A stretch of DNA of 64,000 nucleotides from Methylibium sp035476815 (GCA_035476815.1 DATILD010000094.1:5921-69920), one strand, 5' to 3'; counted from the stretch's first letter, positions 27,632 to 36,340 are shown. Numbers and translations are program-made. Notes: generated from the sequence alone by a model not told the origin.

Positions 27632-30004
27632 TCAGGCGTGGGCCAGCTGGGCAGAGCCCCCGACGAAAGCGGTTTGGTTGACGATGAAGCGCGGGCGCAA
27701 AATCTGAACGAGGGCCGGCATCAGAAACAGCGCACTCACTGCAGAGACCATCAGCCAGATGGCCATCAGAACGCCCATCTCCGCCTGGAAGCGCAAGGAC
27801 GAGGACATCCACAGCGTCACGGCGGTCGTCAGCGTGAGCGCGGTCACGAGTACCCCACGGCCAGCGGTCCGCAACGAGCTCACGATGGCGCGGTTCAAGT
27901 CACCGTGCCGACCAAGCTCTTCCTTGATCGCATCGACGATGTAGAACGAGTAGTCGACGCCGAGCCCGATCCCCAGCGCCGCGACGGGCAGCGTACTGAT
28001 GTTCATCCCGATACCCATCAGCGCCATGTAGCTGAACGTGATCGTGTTCGACAGCACGACCGGCACCATGAAGAAGACGCCCGCGGTGAGCGACCTGTAA
28101 GCGACTGCACAGCACAGCACCAGGACCAGCAGTGCCAGTGCAATGGCTTCGACCTGGCCGGAGAAAATCACCTCGTTGACCGCGGCGAGCACGCCGATCA
28201 CGCCGCCGGCCAGGAGGTACTGGCCTTCGGCGATCGGATGGCGTTCGACGAACACCTTGACGCGGGCAATGGCGGTGCGGATGGTTTCGCCCTTGTGGTC
28301 ACGGAAGTTGAAGGTGATGGCTGCGTACTGCGCCTTTGCGTCGATGAAACGCGCCATGTCACCCGGCTCCGCGTTCGACGAGAGCAGGTAAAGCAGCTCC
28401 CCGTTCTCGTGCTCGTCCGCGCCCAGCTCCGCGTAGCGGGGATTGCCTTCGCGCAGGACCGACTTCACGATCGGCAGCACGTCGGCCATGGACGCGCTGC
28501 CACCAACCTCGGGCTGGGCGTCCATGTAACTCTGGAGATCGGCGATGCTTCCCAGCACCGCCGGCGACTTGATGCCATTGGGCTTGTTCGCCGCAAAGAC
28601 CACCTGCATGCGATCTGCACCCTGGAACTGCTGGTTGATCGCCGCGGCGTTCCGGTTGTATTCCGAGTGCTGCCACAGGATGGGCGACCCGGGATCGACG
28701 TCGCCAACGCGGATCTGGAGGGCGTAGATGCCGGATACGACGAAGAGTGCGATCGCAACACCCAGCACCACGTATCCGGCCCGCGAAGTCACCACGGCGG
28801 TCGCGGCATTCAGCACCACGTCGAGATGGCGCCCCAGGTCGAAGCGGTGCGCGCGGCGCGGCTGCGTTTTCGTCCATGACAGCAGCAGCGGCGTCAGCAC
28901 GCATGCACTGATGGCGATCGTCAGCACCCACACAGTCCCGATCAGCGCCACCTTGTCGAGCAGCGGAATCGGGGTCAGGGCCACGACGAGCATGCAGCCG
29001 GCATCGGCAACCACCCCCAGCATGCCCGGCTTGAACAGCTGCAGCATGCTTTCACGCGCTGCGGCGAACGGTGTCGGTGACCCTCCCGCAATCTCATCGT
29101 CAAAGCGCGTGACCAGCTGAACGGAGTGCGAGATCGCCCGCGCGGTGATCAGGAAGGCGATGACGACGACCAGCGGATCGAGGTTGAAGCCGGCGAGCCG
29201 CGCGAAGCCCAAGGCCCAGGCCGCGCTCACGAGGCCGGCGAGCAGGGGCAGGAATGTGCCGCGCCAGGTGCGCGCGATCAAGTAAAGGAGCAGGATCAGC
29301 GCCGCGACGGTGACGATGAAGATGTGCAGCGTCTCGGGCAGGTAGTGCGCCACCCACCCGAACAGGATGGGCTCGCCTGCCATGCTCACCGATACGCCGT
29401 CACCTTCGACCTTCTCCGTGATCTGGCGGATCTGGGTGAAGATCTTGTTGTAGTCGACTCGGTCCGGATAGAAGTCGACCGTAACCAGGGCCGCCTTCAA
29501 GTCCCGCGACACGTATGGCCCGTACACCAGCGGAGTCCGGATGACGGCCTCCTTGAGGGCCAGAATTCCTGCTTCGGTGGCAGGGACGTCCGGCCACATC
29601 ACGGGCCGGGATTCGATGCTGTCGGTCGTCCCCCGGATCTCCCGCAGCTTCTTGGAGGCGAGCGAGATGATCTGGTACTGGTTGACACCGTCGACTTGCT
29701 GCAGGCCCTGGGTCACCTCCTGAACCTTCTTCAGCACTGGCTGGCGGAAGATGTCCCCCTCCTCCACTTCGAGCATGATGGTGACCACGTTGGCGCCACC
29801 AAAAGTCTTCTCGAATTGGTGCTGCACCTTCACATAGGGGTGGCTGCGCGGAAGTAGGTCCTCGAACACTGTCCTGATGTCGACGCCCGCGGCCAGCACG
29901 GTCATCACGACGGTTATGAAGGCGATCACCGCCGTGGCGGCGAATCGTGCGTTGAGACATCGATCGACGTAGCGTTCGAGGAAAGTAAGGGCGTGCGTAG
30001 TCAC
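27632..30004 (-). CDS. MMPL/RND-family inner-membrane transporter
   Basis: The 790-residue protein has two repeats, each a transmembrane helix, a large periplasmic loop and a five-helix bundle, as in MMPL and hopanoid-type RND proteins. The first loop lies at about 45-230 (RSHPYVKVQHQFEKTFGGANVV), and the second half starts near VVLGVAIALFVVSG. The GTG start at 30002-30004 has a GGAG site 6 bases upstream and fits the expected short cytoplasmic N-terminus. In-frame sequence further up has no homology. It travels with YCF48, DUF1302 and DUF1329 genes. It probably moves a hydrophobic molecule between inner membrane and periplasm using the proton gradient. Confidence 0.86.
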   Translation of the reverse strand: MTTHALTFLERYVDRCLNARFAATAVIAFITVVMTVLAAGVDIRTVFEDLLPRSHPYVKVQHQFEKTFGGANVVTIMLEVEEGDIFRQPVLKKVQEVTQGLQQVDGVNQYQIISLASKKLREIRGTTDSIESRPVMWPDVPATEAGILALKEAVIRTPLVYGPYVSRDLKAALVTVDFYPDRVDYNKIFTQIRQITEKVEGDGVSVSMAGEPILFGWVAHYLPETLHIFIVTVAALILLLYLIARTWRGTFLPLLAGLVSAAWALGFARLAGFNLDPLVVVIAFLITARAISHSVQLVTRFDDEIAGGSPTPFAAARESMLQLFKPGMLGVVADAGCMLVVALTPIPLLDKVALIGTVWVLTIAISACVLTPLLLSWTKTQPRRAHRFDLGRHLDVVLNAATAVVTSRAGYVVLGVAIALFVVSGIYALQIRVGDVDPGSPILWQHSEYNRNAAAINQQFQGADRMQVVFAANKPNGIKSPAVLGSIADLQSYMDAQPEVGGSASMADVLPIVKSVLREGNPRYAELGADEHENGELLYLLSSNAEPGDMARFIDAKAQYAAITFNFRDHKGETIRTAIARVKVFVERHPIAEGQYLLAGGVIGVLAAVNEVIFSGQVEAIALALLVLVLCCAVAYRSLTAGVFFMVPVVLSNTITFSYMALMGIGMNISTLPVAALGIGLGVDYSFYIVDAIKEELGRHGDLNRAIVSSLRTAGRGVLVTALTLTTAVTLWMSSSLRFQAEMGVLMAIWLMVSAVSALFLMPALVQILRPRFIVNQTAFVGGSAQLAHA

Positions 30005-30057
30005 AGCGATCTCCAGAAGATCTCTGGCGGTGGGTTGATGGGGATGGGGGGCGGCGA

Positions 30058-31044
30058 TCAGCGTCCGAAGACGCGCCTTTTCGATTCGTCCAGCAAGGCG
30101 GATTCCGCTCCGGCGACGTAGACCTTGGCCCCGGTATCCACGACGCTGGTCTGCCATGCAAGGGTCTTGTTCTGAAAGCTCGGTGCACTCCAGCTCGCAC
30201 CCGAATCTCGCGAACGAAGCAGCACGCCCTTGTCTCCGACGACGGTCCACACGCCGCTCTGCCAGGTGACCGCAAAGAGATGCTCGCGCGTGGGTGACGG
30301 GCGAGCCTGCCACGTGACGCCGTCATCGCCGGAGGCGATGACCGTGCCGTTCACGCCGACGGCCAGGATCTGCCCGGCGTCGTCGCGAGCAAGGCCCATG
30401 AGGCTGGTCTGCGCACCCGACCTGACGCTCTGCCATGACTTGCCTGCATCTCCGGACCTGCGAAGCTGTCCGAACTCTCCGGCGATCAGGACGTGGGCGC
30501 CAAACGTGAGGACGTCGTTCCACGCCACATCCTCGCCCTTGCCGACGCCCACCCAGGTGGCGCCGCCATCGCGCGAGACAAGGACGCTCCCGCCCTCTCC
30601 GACCGCCCAGGCCGACTCTCCACCGTCGACTCGCACGCGGAGCAGCTTGTTCGCAACAGCGTTGCGCGGCGCGACGGCATTGAGCCACTTCCGACCGCCG
30701 TCGGTCGTGTAGACAATCGCGGCGTTGTTGCCCACGGCGACCGCCTTGTCCGCCGTCCAAGCCGCGATGTCCTGCAACCCGTCCGCCGTCGGCGTGGCCT
30801 GCCGTTCCCAGCTGAGCCCATCGTCGCGGCTCAGCAGTACACGCCCCGCGGTGCCGGCAAGCCAAACCTGCTTCGGGGCAGGCACAGTCACTCCATAGAA
30901 GCGGTCATTGCGGGTGAACACGGAAGGTGCCACGGCCGCGCCAGCCGCCTGGGGCTTGATGAACAAGCCCGCATACAGCAGAGCCCCAATGATCAGAAGC
31001 GCGAGCCCAGACGGCAGCGCCGCGCGGAGGAGTGAGGTAGGCAT
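30058..31044 (-). CDS. YCF48/BNR-repeat beta-propeller protein, membrane-anchored
   Basis: The 328-residue protein has one N-terminal hydrophobic helix (LPSGLALLIIGALLYAGLF) and then about six BNR/Asp-box repeats (SRDDGLSWER, TTDGGRKW, SRDGGATW, SGDAGKSW, SGDDGVTW, SRDSGASW). That is the pattern of a periplasmic YCF48-like propeller. In photosynthetic organisms the family helps assemble photosystem II; here it is unrelated to photosynthesis and is a standard companion of MMPL-DUF1302-DUF1329 sets. A role as periplasmic scaffold or adaptor for the transporter is a guess. The start is MPTSLLRAALP, with GGAG-like bases ahead. It is 53 bases from the MMPL start. Confidence 0.82.
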   Translation of the reverse strand: MPTSLLRAALPSGLALLIIGALLYAGLFIKPQAAGAAVAPSVFTRNDRFYGVTVPAPKQVWLAGTAGRVLLSRDDGLSWERQATPTADGLQDIAAWTADKAVAVGNNAAIVYTTDGGRKWLNAVAPRNAVANKLLRVRVDGGESAWAVGEGGSVLVSRDGGATWVGVGKGEDVAWNDVLTFGAHVLIAGEFGQLRRSGDAGKSWQSVRSGAQTSLMGLARDDAGQILAVGVNGTVIASGDDGVTWQARPSPTREHLFAVTWQSGVWTVVGDKGVLLRSRDSGASWSAPSFQNKTLAWQTSVVDTGAKVYVAGAESALLDESKRRVFGR

Positions 31045-31169
31045 GATCAGATGCGTCGATTGCCGTCGGAGCAGTCTTCTCGGATCGCAGAGACGAAGAA
31101 GTCCAGCCCGGCTCCTCACGGAACCGAGACAAGCTTCAGATACAGCGGAATGAGCCGGCGAAAGCCGGC

Positions 31170-31616
31170 TTAGCGAGGCTGGCTGTTCGTGGCCAGCCAG
31201 GGGTAGCGCTTCGTGTCCGCACCCTCGTAATCCGGATCGAGATAGATCGACAGCCGCTGGATCTTGAAGTTGCGGATCTCGAAGACATCGCACCAACGAC
31301 CCGCGTGCGACACACCCGCGCGCCACTCCACGCCAGACTTCGTGCGACCAAAGGTTGTGCTTTCCACGACCACCATGTCGCCTTGCTGAATGATGTTCGG
31401 ATAGATCACGTCATGGCTGACGTTCTCGAGGATGCCCATGAGGTCGCTGAACAGGCGCGCGATCTCCTTGTGTCCACGAGCAAACCCCCACTTGGGAAAG
31501 TACAGAAGCGCATCCTCATCGAAGAGGTCCACCACATCCTGTCCACGGTCCAAGCGCTTGAGGTACTCAATCGGAAGCGCACGACGCTGCTCGTCGGTCA
31601 TCGTTCGAATTTCCAT
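31170..31616 (-). CDS. SnoaL/NTF2-like protein
   Basis: Small cone-shaped alpha-beta fold protein of 148 residues resembling SnoaL-type polyketide cyclases and ketosteroid-isomerase relatives: EYLKRLDRGQDVVDLFDEDALLYFPKW, then GHKEIARLFSDLMG, and the C-terminal beta strands VVVESTTFGRTKSG and CDVFEIRNFKIQRLSIYLDPDY. These pockets bind hydrophobic ligands and often do isomerase, hydratase or cyclase chemistry. The ATG at 31614-31616 has an AGGAG site 6 bases ahead. It appears to be the first gene of the long transport and PQQ operon and is preceded by an AT-rich palindrome. The family is clear; the reaction is not. Confidence 0.8.
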   Translation of the reverse strand: MEIRTMTDEQRRALPIEYLKRLDRGQDVVDLFDEDALLYFPKWGFARGHKEIARLFSDLMGILENVSHDVIYPNIIQQGDMVVVESTTFGRTKSGVEWRAGVSHAGRWCDVFEIRNFKIQRLSIYLDPDYEGADTKRYPWLATNSQPR

Positions 31617-32119
31617 GGGCGACTCCTGTCCTTCAGTGAAAGCAATGAACCTGGTCACGAACCACACCAGCCTCAGCAGTCGGTCGCAAGCCACCGGCCT
31701 GACATCGTTCACACAATGTATGTTTCATCAAAATATATACATATTGGGGTTTTCCATACGATACCCAAACGGACGGTCGTCCCATCGTTCGGCGCTGCAG
31801 CCGCTCCACCGCCAGACCGCTCCTCCCGAAGCGCACTCGGCGAACCGCCCTTTCGCGGCCGATCGTGGCTTGACCGATCCAGACAGTGACCCAGGGTTCG
31901 GGCCGTGCGCCGGGCTGGTCGAGTCGTCGTGTGGCCTTGCAGCATCCCGATCCGATGGGCGCATCGATCGTCTCCGTCTCACGCTCGGCTCGCGCACGGC
32001 AGCAACGTCTCGCCGAGGGGACAAGGCCGAAGCGGGACAAGAACTTGCAGCACGTGGTAAGACATCGGATCCGCCCAGGCTCGGCCCATGGCGCCCGCTC
32101 CCGCCCCGACGGGGCGCCG
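31617..32119. other. Right border spacer of the island
   Basis: About 500 bases without a recognisable gene. The part next to the SnoaL gene is AT-rich and looks like its promoter. From about 31,770 the composition returns to GC-rich, and short frames there have no recognisable similarity. Just past the kup stop, CGCCCC (32102-32107) and GGGGCG (32111-32116) form a tight hairpin that could end the kup transcript, though it lacks a T-tract. No integrase, tRNA or direct repeat marking the island end is visible. Confidence 0.4.
31729..31746. promoter_or_regulatory. AT-rich imperfect palindrome upstream of the SnoaL-led operon
   Basis: CAAAATATATACATATTG lies 113 bases before the SnoaL ATG. Its two nine-base halves match as an inverted repeat at seven of nine positions. 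It is similar in length and core (ATATAT flanked by A- and T-runs) to the sites at 19544 and 22653, hence a candidate operator of the island's GntR regulator. Confidence 0.45.
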
Positions 32120-34003
32120 TCAGATCTGCACCCGCGTCCCGAGCTCGATCACGCAGTTGTTCGGCAGGCGGAAGAACTCGGCCACCCCGCCGGCGTTGCG
32201 CGACATCGCGGCGAACAGCGCCTCGCGCCAGTGCGCCATGCCGGCGCCCGGCGTGGGCACCACCGTCTCGCGGCTGAGGAACCAGGAGGTCTCGAAGGCG
32301 TTGATCGCCAGGCCCTGTGCACGGCAGAGCTCGAGCGCCTGCGGCAGGTCGGGACTGTTCTTGAAGCCGTAGTGCACGGTCACCTGCCAGAAGTCCGGCG
32401 CGAGCGGCACGACCTGCACCCGCTCCTCGAAGGGGATCCACGGCACGTCGTGGAACTGCACCGTGAGGATCAGGTTGCGCTCGTGCAGCACACGGTTGTG
32501 CTTCAGGTTGTGCAGCAGCGCCTGCGGCACGGTCTGCGGATCGGCGACCGCGTACACCGCGGTGCGCGGCGCGCGCGGCAGGCCGGCCTCCTGCGCAAGC
32601 CCGGCGATGAAGGGGCCGAGCGGCGGGTCGTCGCGCCGCAGGCTCTGCATCAGCAACTCGCGCCCGCGCCGCCAGGTCGCCATGCCGACGAACAGCGCCG
32701 CGCCCAGCACCAGCGGGAACCAGCCGCCCTGCCAGAACTTCAGCGAGCAGGCGACGACGAGGATCGCGTCGAGCGTCAGGAACAGCCCGGTCGCGGCCAG
32801 CGCCAGCGGCAGCGGATAGCCCCAGGCATGGCGCACCACGAAGAAGGTCAGCAGCGTGGTCACGAACATCGTCACCGTGACGGCGATGCCGTAGGCCGCG
32901 GCCAGCGCCGAGGAGCTGCCGAAGCCCACCGTCGCCAGCAGCACGGCCGCGAGCAAGGCCCAGTTCACCGCCGGCAGGTAGATCTGCCCGGCCTCGCGCG
33001 CCGAGGTGTGCAGCACCCGCAACCGCGGCAGCAGCCCGAGCTGGATGGCCTGGCGCGTCATCGAGTAGGCCCCGGTGATCACCGCCTGCGACGCGATCAC
33101 CGTCGCGGCCGTGGCCAGCACCACCATGGGGATCAGCCCCTCGGCCGGCACCATGCGGTAGAACGGGTTCTCGAGCGCCGTCGGGTCACGCATCAGCAAC
33201 GCGCCCTGCCCCATGTAGTTGAGCGCCAGCGAGGGCAGCACGAGCAGCATCCAGGCGAGCTGGATCGGCCGCTTGCCGAAGTGCCCCAGGTCCGCGTACA
33301 GCGCCTCCGCGCCGGTGAGCGCCAGCACGATCGCGCCGACCACGACGAACAGGTGCCAGCCCTGGGCCTGCAGGAAGGCCAGTCCGTGCAGCGGGTTCAG
33401 GGCCGCGAGGATGGCCGGCTGCAGCGCGATCTGCTGGGCGCCGGTGGCGCCGAGCACCAGGAACCACAGCACGATGACCGGCCCGAATAGGCGCCCGACC
33501 GCGCCGGTGCCGTGGCGTTGCACGACGAACAGCCCGACCAGCACGCCGACGGAGATCCACAGCACGTAGGGCTTGAGCGCCGGCGTCACGACCTCCAGCC
33601 CTTCGACCGCGCTGAGCACCGAGATCGCCGGCGTGATCACGCTGTCGCCGTAGAACAGCGCCGCGCCGCACAGCCCGGCGAGCAGCAGCGCGACGCGCCG
33701 CCGCGGCGTGCCGCCGGCGGCCTGCACCGCCAGCGCGGTCAGCGCCATGATCCCGCCCTCGCCGCGGTTGTGGGCGCGCAGGATCAGCAACACGTACTTG
33801 AGCGTGACCACCATCATCAGCGCCCACAGGATCACCGACACCGCGCCGGTCAGGTGGGCCGCGTCGAGCGGCACGCCGTTGGCCGGGTTGAAGACCTCCT
33901 TCATCGTGTACAGCGGGCTGGTGCCGATGTCGCCATAGACGACGCCGACGGCGCCCAGCGTCAGCGTGGCGAGGCCCTGGCGGGCGCTGGCTTCGGTGTT
34001 CAT
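32120..34003 (-). CDS. kup: Low-affinity potassium transport protein Kup
   Basis: Proton-coupled potassium uptake permease of the KUP/HAK/KT family. The 627 residues begin with the diagnostic LGAVGVVYGDIGTSPLYTMKEVF block and have about 12 transmembrane helices, then a hydrophilic C-terminal domain of roughly 150 residues. Length and topology are normal. Downstream lies the island border. Upstream, on the same strand, is a KdpDE-like two-component pair whose response-regulator stop is only 66 bases from the kup start. Control of kup by that pair, or co-transcription with it, is plausible. Confidence 0.95.
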   Translation of the reverse strand: MNTEASARQGLATLTLGAVGVVYGDIGTSPLYTMKEVFNPANGVPLDAAHLTGAVSVILWALMMVVTLKYVLLILRAHNRGEGGIMALTALAVQAAGGTPRRRVALLLAGLCGAALFYGDSVITPAISVLSAVEGLEVVTPALKPYVLWISVGVLVGLFVVQRHGTGAVGRLFGPVIVLWFLVLGATGAQQIALQPAILAALNPLHGLAFLQAQGWHLFVVVGAIVLALTGAEALYADLGHFGKRPIQLAWMLLVLPSLALNYMGQGALLMRDPTALENPFYRMVPAEGLIPMVVLATAATVIASQAVITGAYSMTRQAIQLGLLPRLRVLHTSAREAGQIYLPAVNWALLAAVLLATVGFGSSSALAAAYGIAVTVTMFVTTLLTFFVVRHAWGYPLPLALAATGLFLTLDAILVVACSLKFWQGGWFPLVLGAALFVGMATWRRGRELLMQSLRRDDPPLGPFIAGLAQEAGLPRAPRTAVYAVADPQTVPQALLHNLKHNRVLHERNLILTVQFHDVPWIPFEERVQVVPLAPDFWQVTVHYGFKNSPDLPQALELCRAQGLAINAFETSWFLSRETVVPTPGAGMAHWREALFAAMSRNAGGVAEFFRLPNNCVIELGTRVQI

Positions 34004-34069
34004 CGCGGTGCGGGGAAAGACGGGATGCGCGTTTGTCGCCGCGCCCGCGTCAGGAACGCATAAGGGGCC

Positions 34070-34756
34070 TCAGTCGACCGCGATGCGGTAGCCGACGCCG
34101 GTGTCGGTGAGCAGGTGGCGGGGCTCGGCCGGGTCGCGCTCGATCTTGGCGCGCAGCTGGCCCATGTAGAGGCGCAGGTAGTGCGTGTGTTCGGTGAACT
34201 CGCTCCCCCACACGTCCTGCAGCAGCTGGCGGTGCGTGACCACGCGGCCGGCGCTGCGCACCAGCCGGGCGAGCAGCGCGTACTCGGTCGGCGTCAGGTG
34301 CAGCGGCCGGCCGTCGCGCAGCACGCTGCGGGTCGCCAGGTCGACCCGCAGGTCGTCGCGTTCGTGCACCGTGACGGCCGGCGCGAGCGCGGTGCCGCGG
34401 TGGCGCAGCGCGACCCGCAGCCGCGCCAGCAGCTCGGGCACGCCGAAGGGCTTGACCAGGTAGTCGTCGGCGCCCTCGTCGAGCAACCGAATCTTCTGCG
34501 CCTCCTGGTGGCGCGCCGAGACGATCAGGATCGGCATCGCGCTGTCGCGCCGCAGCTCGCGCACCAGATCGGCGCCGTCGCCGTCGGGCAGGCCGAGGTC
34601 GAGCAGCAGCGCGTCGGGCGGCGCATGGCGCAGCAGCGCCCGGGCCTCGGCGAGGCTGACGGCCGTCTGCACCTCGAAGCCCTCGACCGCCAGCGTGGCC
34701 TGCATCAGCCGGCGCAGCTCGGCGTCGTCCTCGACCAGCAGGAGGCGCAGGCTCAT
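34070..34756 (-). CDS. kdpE: KdpE-like response regulator (OmpR/PhoB family)
   Basis: The 228-residue regulator has a receiver domain (acidic pair Glu9-Asp10, phosphoacceptor Asp53 in LLLDLGLPDGDG, Lys in DDYLVKPF) and a winged-helix DNA-binding domain. The latter ends in LRAKIERDPAEPRHLLTDTGVGYRI, closely like KdpE. The ATG at 34754-34756 overlaps the kinase stop by four bases (ATGA), so kinase and regulator are coupled. In other bacteria KdpE activates kdpFABC; that operon is not in the window and the next gene is kup. The name therefore reflects similarity rather than a proven target. Confidence 0.85.
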   Translation of the reverse strand: MSLRLLLVEDDAELRRLMQATLAVEGFEVQTAVSLAEARALLRHAPPDALLLDLGLPDGDGADLVRELRRDSAMPILIVSARHQEAQKIRLLDEGADDYLVKPFGVPELLARLRVALRHRGTALAPAVTVHERDDLRVDLATRSVLRDGRPLHLTPTEYALLARLVRSAGRVVTHRQLLQDVWGSEFTEHTHYLRLYMGQLRAKIERDPAEPRHLLTDTGVGYRIAVD

Positions 34757-36240
34757 GCCGCGGCTCCCGCCGGCTGTGCCTCGGTCGGCAGCGCCAGGCA
34801 GGCGCTGCTGCCCCCGCCGCTGCGCCGTCGCAGGACCAGGCGGCCGCCATGCGCCTGGGCGATCGCCCGGCACACCGCAAGGCCGAGGCCGGCGCCATGC
34901 GGGCCGCTGGCGTCGCCGCGGGCGTAGGGCTGGCCGGCGGCGTCGCCGTCGTCGGCGAGGCCGGGGCCGCGGTCCTTCACGCACAGCCACAGCTCGCCGG
35001 CCTCGCAGCGCACCGCGACGTCCACCGGGCCGTCGCTGTAGCGCAGCGCGTTGTCGAGCAGGTTGCCGAGCAGCTGGGCCAGCAGCACCGCATCGCCCTT
35101 GACCAGCGGCAGCGCGGCCGGCACCTGGGCCCCGATGCGACGGGCCGGGTCGCGCCGCCGCACGCGGGCCAGCACCGTGCCGACGATCTCCTCGACCGAC
35201 TCCCAGTCGCGCCGCAACTCGATGCCGGTCCCGGCCAGGCGCACCAGCTGCAAGGTGTTCTCGGTCAGCGTGCTCAGGTAGCCGGCCTCGCCGACGATGC
35301 TGCCGAGCAGACGCTCGCGTTCGCCGGCCGGCAGCCGCTCGCCCTGGGTCTGCAGCGCGGTGGCGGAGCCGACGATCGCCGCCAACGGCGTGCGCAGGTC
35401 GTGCGAGACCGCCGCCAGGAAGCTGCCCTGCAGCTGCTCGCGCTGCAGCGCCGCCTGCGCGGCCCGCACCGAGGCGGCGAGCCGCAGCCGCCACACGGCC
35501 TGGGCCAGCAGAGCGCACAACGCCGCGGCATGCTCGCGCCCCTCGGTGTCGGCGGCGCGCACCTGCCGCACGCAGGCCGCGCCGACGACCCGGCCGCGGT
35601 CGCCGAGCGGCAGGAACCAGGCGTCCAGGCCCGGCCAGCGGCCGGTGCCGGGGCCGAGCACCGCCGCCTCCTTGATCGCGCAGCGCAGCCCATCGCGCTC
35701 GTGATCGGTCAGCGCCGGGTCGTCGCCGCGCAGCGCACCGTCGGCGCCGGCCAGCAGCAGGGTACAGGGCCCGGCGAAGGCCGCCTGCAGCGCGCTCGCG
35801 CCGATGGCGCGGACGACCGACTCGTCGCCGGCCTCGGCCAGCTCGCCCGCCAACGCCTGCAGCTGCCGCGCCCGCGCCTCGCTGCGACGCGCCTGCGCGG
35901 TCTCGCGGCGCACCGAGTCCGCCAGATGGCTGGTCAGCAGCGCCACGGTCAGCATCACGCCGAGCGCGATCAGGTGCTCGTGGTGCTCGACCGACAGCGT
36001 CCAGCGCGGCGGGATGAAGAAGAAGTTCAGCGCCACCACCGCACCGACCGCGCAGACGACGGATTCGATCCATCGGTAGCGGTAGGCCGCGAGCACCACC
36101 GCGAGCAGGTAGACCATCGCGTGACTGGCCAGCGACACGCCCGCATCGAAGGCCGCCGCCGTCAGCGTGGCGGCGGCCAGCAGCGCGGCCACGCCGGCCC
36201 AGCGGCGCAGCGCGGCCCGAGGGGTGTCGGCATCGTCCAT
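34753..36240 (-). CDS. KdpD-like sensor histidine kinase lacking the N-terminal KdpD domain
   Basis: The 495-residue kinase corresponds to the C-terminal half of KdpD. A four-helix DUF4118 membrane domain (about 15-110) includes FFFIPPRWTLSVE, followed by a GAF-like segment, a dimerisation helix with the phosphoacceptor His in AAVSHDLRTPLAAI at about 280, and an ATPase domain with LLGNLLDNALRYSDG, DRGPGL and GAGLGLAVCRAIAQAHGG. Full KdpD proteins of about 900 residues carry an N-terminal nucleotide-binding KdpD domain and a USP domain; both are absent here. MDDADTPRAALRRW starts cleanly before the first helix, so this looks like a natural short form, not a broken gene. Confidence 0.85.
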   Translation of the reverse strand: MDDADTPRAALRRWAGVAALLAAATLTAAAFDAGVSLASHAMVYLLAVVLAAYRYRWIESVVCAVGAVVALNFFFIPPRWTLSVEHHEHLIALGVMLTVALLTSHLADSVRRETAQARRSEARARQLQALAGELAEAGDESVVRAIGASALQAAFAGPCTLLLAGADGALRGDDPALTDHERDGLRCAIKEAAVLGPGTGRWPGLDAWFLPLGDRGRVVGAACVRQVRAADTEGREHAAALCALLAQAVWRLRLAASVRAAQAALQREQLQGSFLAAVSHDLRTPLAAIVGSATALQTQGERLPAGERERLLGSIVGEAGYLSTLTENTLQLVRLAGTGIELRRDWESVEEIVGTVLARVRRRDPARRIGAQVPAALPLVKGDAVLLAQLLGNLLDNALRYSDGPVDVAVRCEAGELWLCVKDRGPGLADDGDAAGQPYARGDASGPHGAGLGLAVCRAIAQAHGGRLVLRRRSGGGSSACLALPTEAQPAGAAA

Positions 36241-36294
36241 GCCCGACGGTAGCAGCGGGCGCGTCAGGATTGCATCAGGGCCGGTCGGGCCGCC

Positions 36295-36327
36295 CGCTGC
36301 TCGTGCCGCAGCGCTTCGATCGGCGGC
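36295..36327 (-). repeat. 33-base repeat, copy A, resembling an ABC-permease 3' end
   Basis: This 33-base stretch matches 37185-37217 at 30 positions. Read on the minus strand it encodes PPIEALRHEQ, like the last residues of MacB/FtsX-type permeases (the intact gene at 41477 ends LLPIEALRHE). It lies just beyond the PEP-CTERM gene terminator. Confidence 0.5.
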
Positions 36328-36340
36328 TTGGCAGCGAGCA

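Noticed and set aside
31740..32119. Possible insertion-sequence remnant or attachment site at the island's right end
   Set aside because: No transposase-like protein fragment, terminal inverted repeats or matching direct repeat at the left border could be found by eye.
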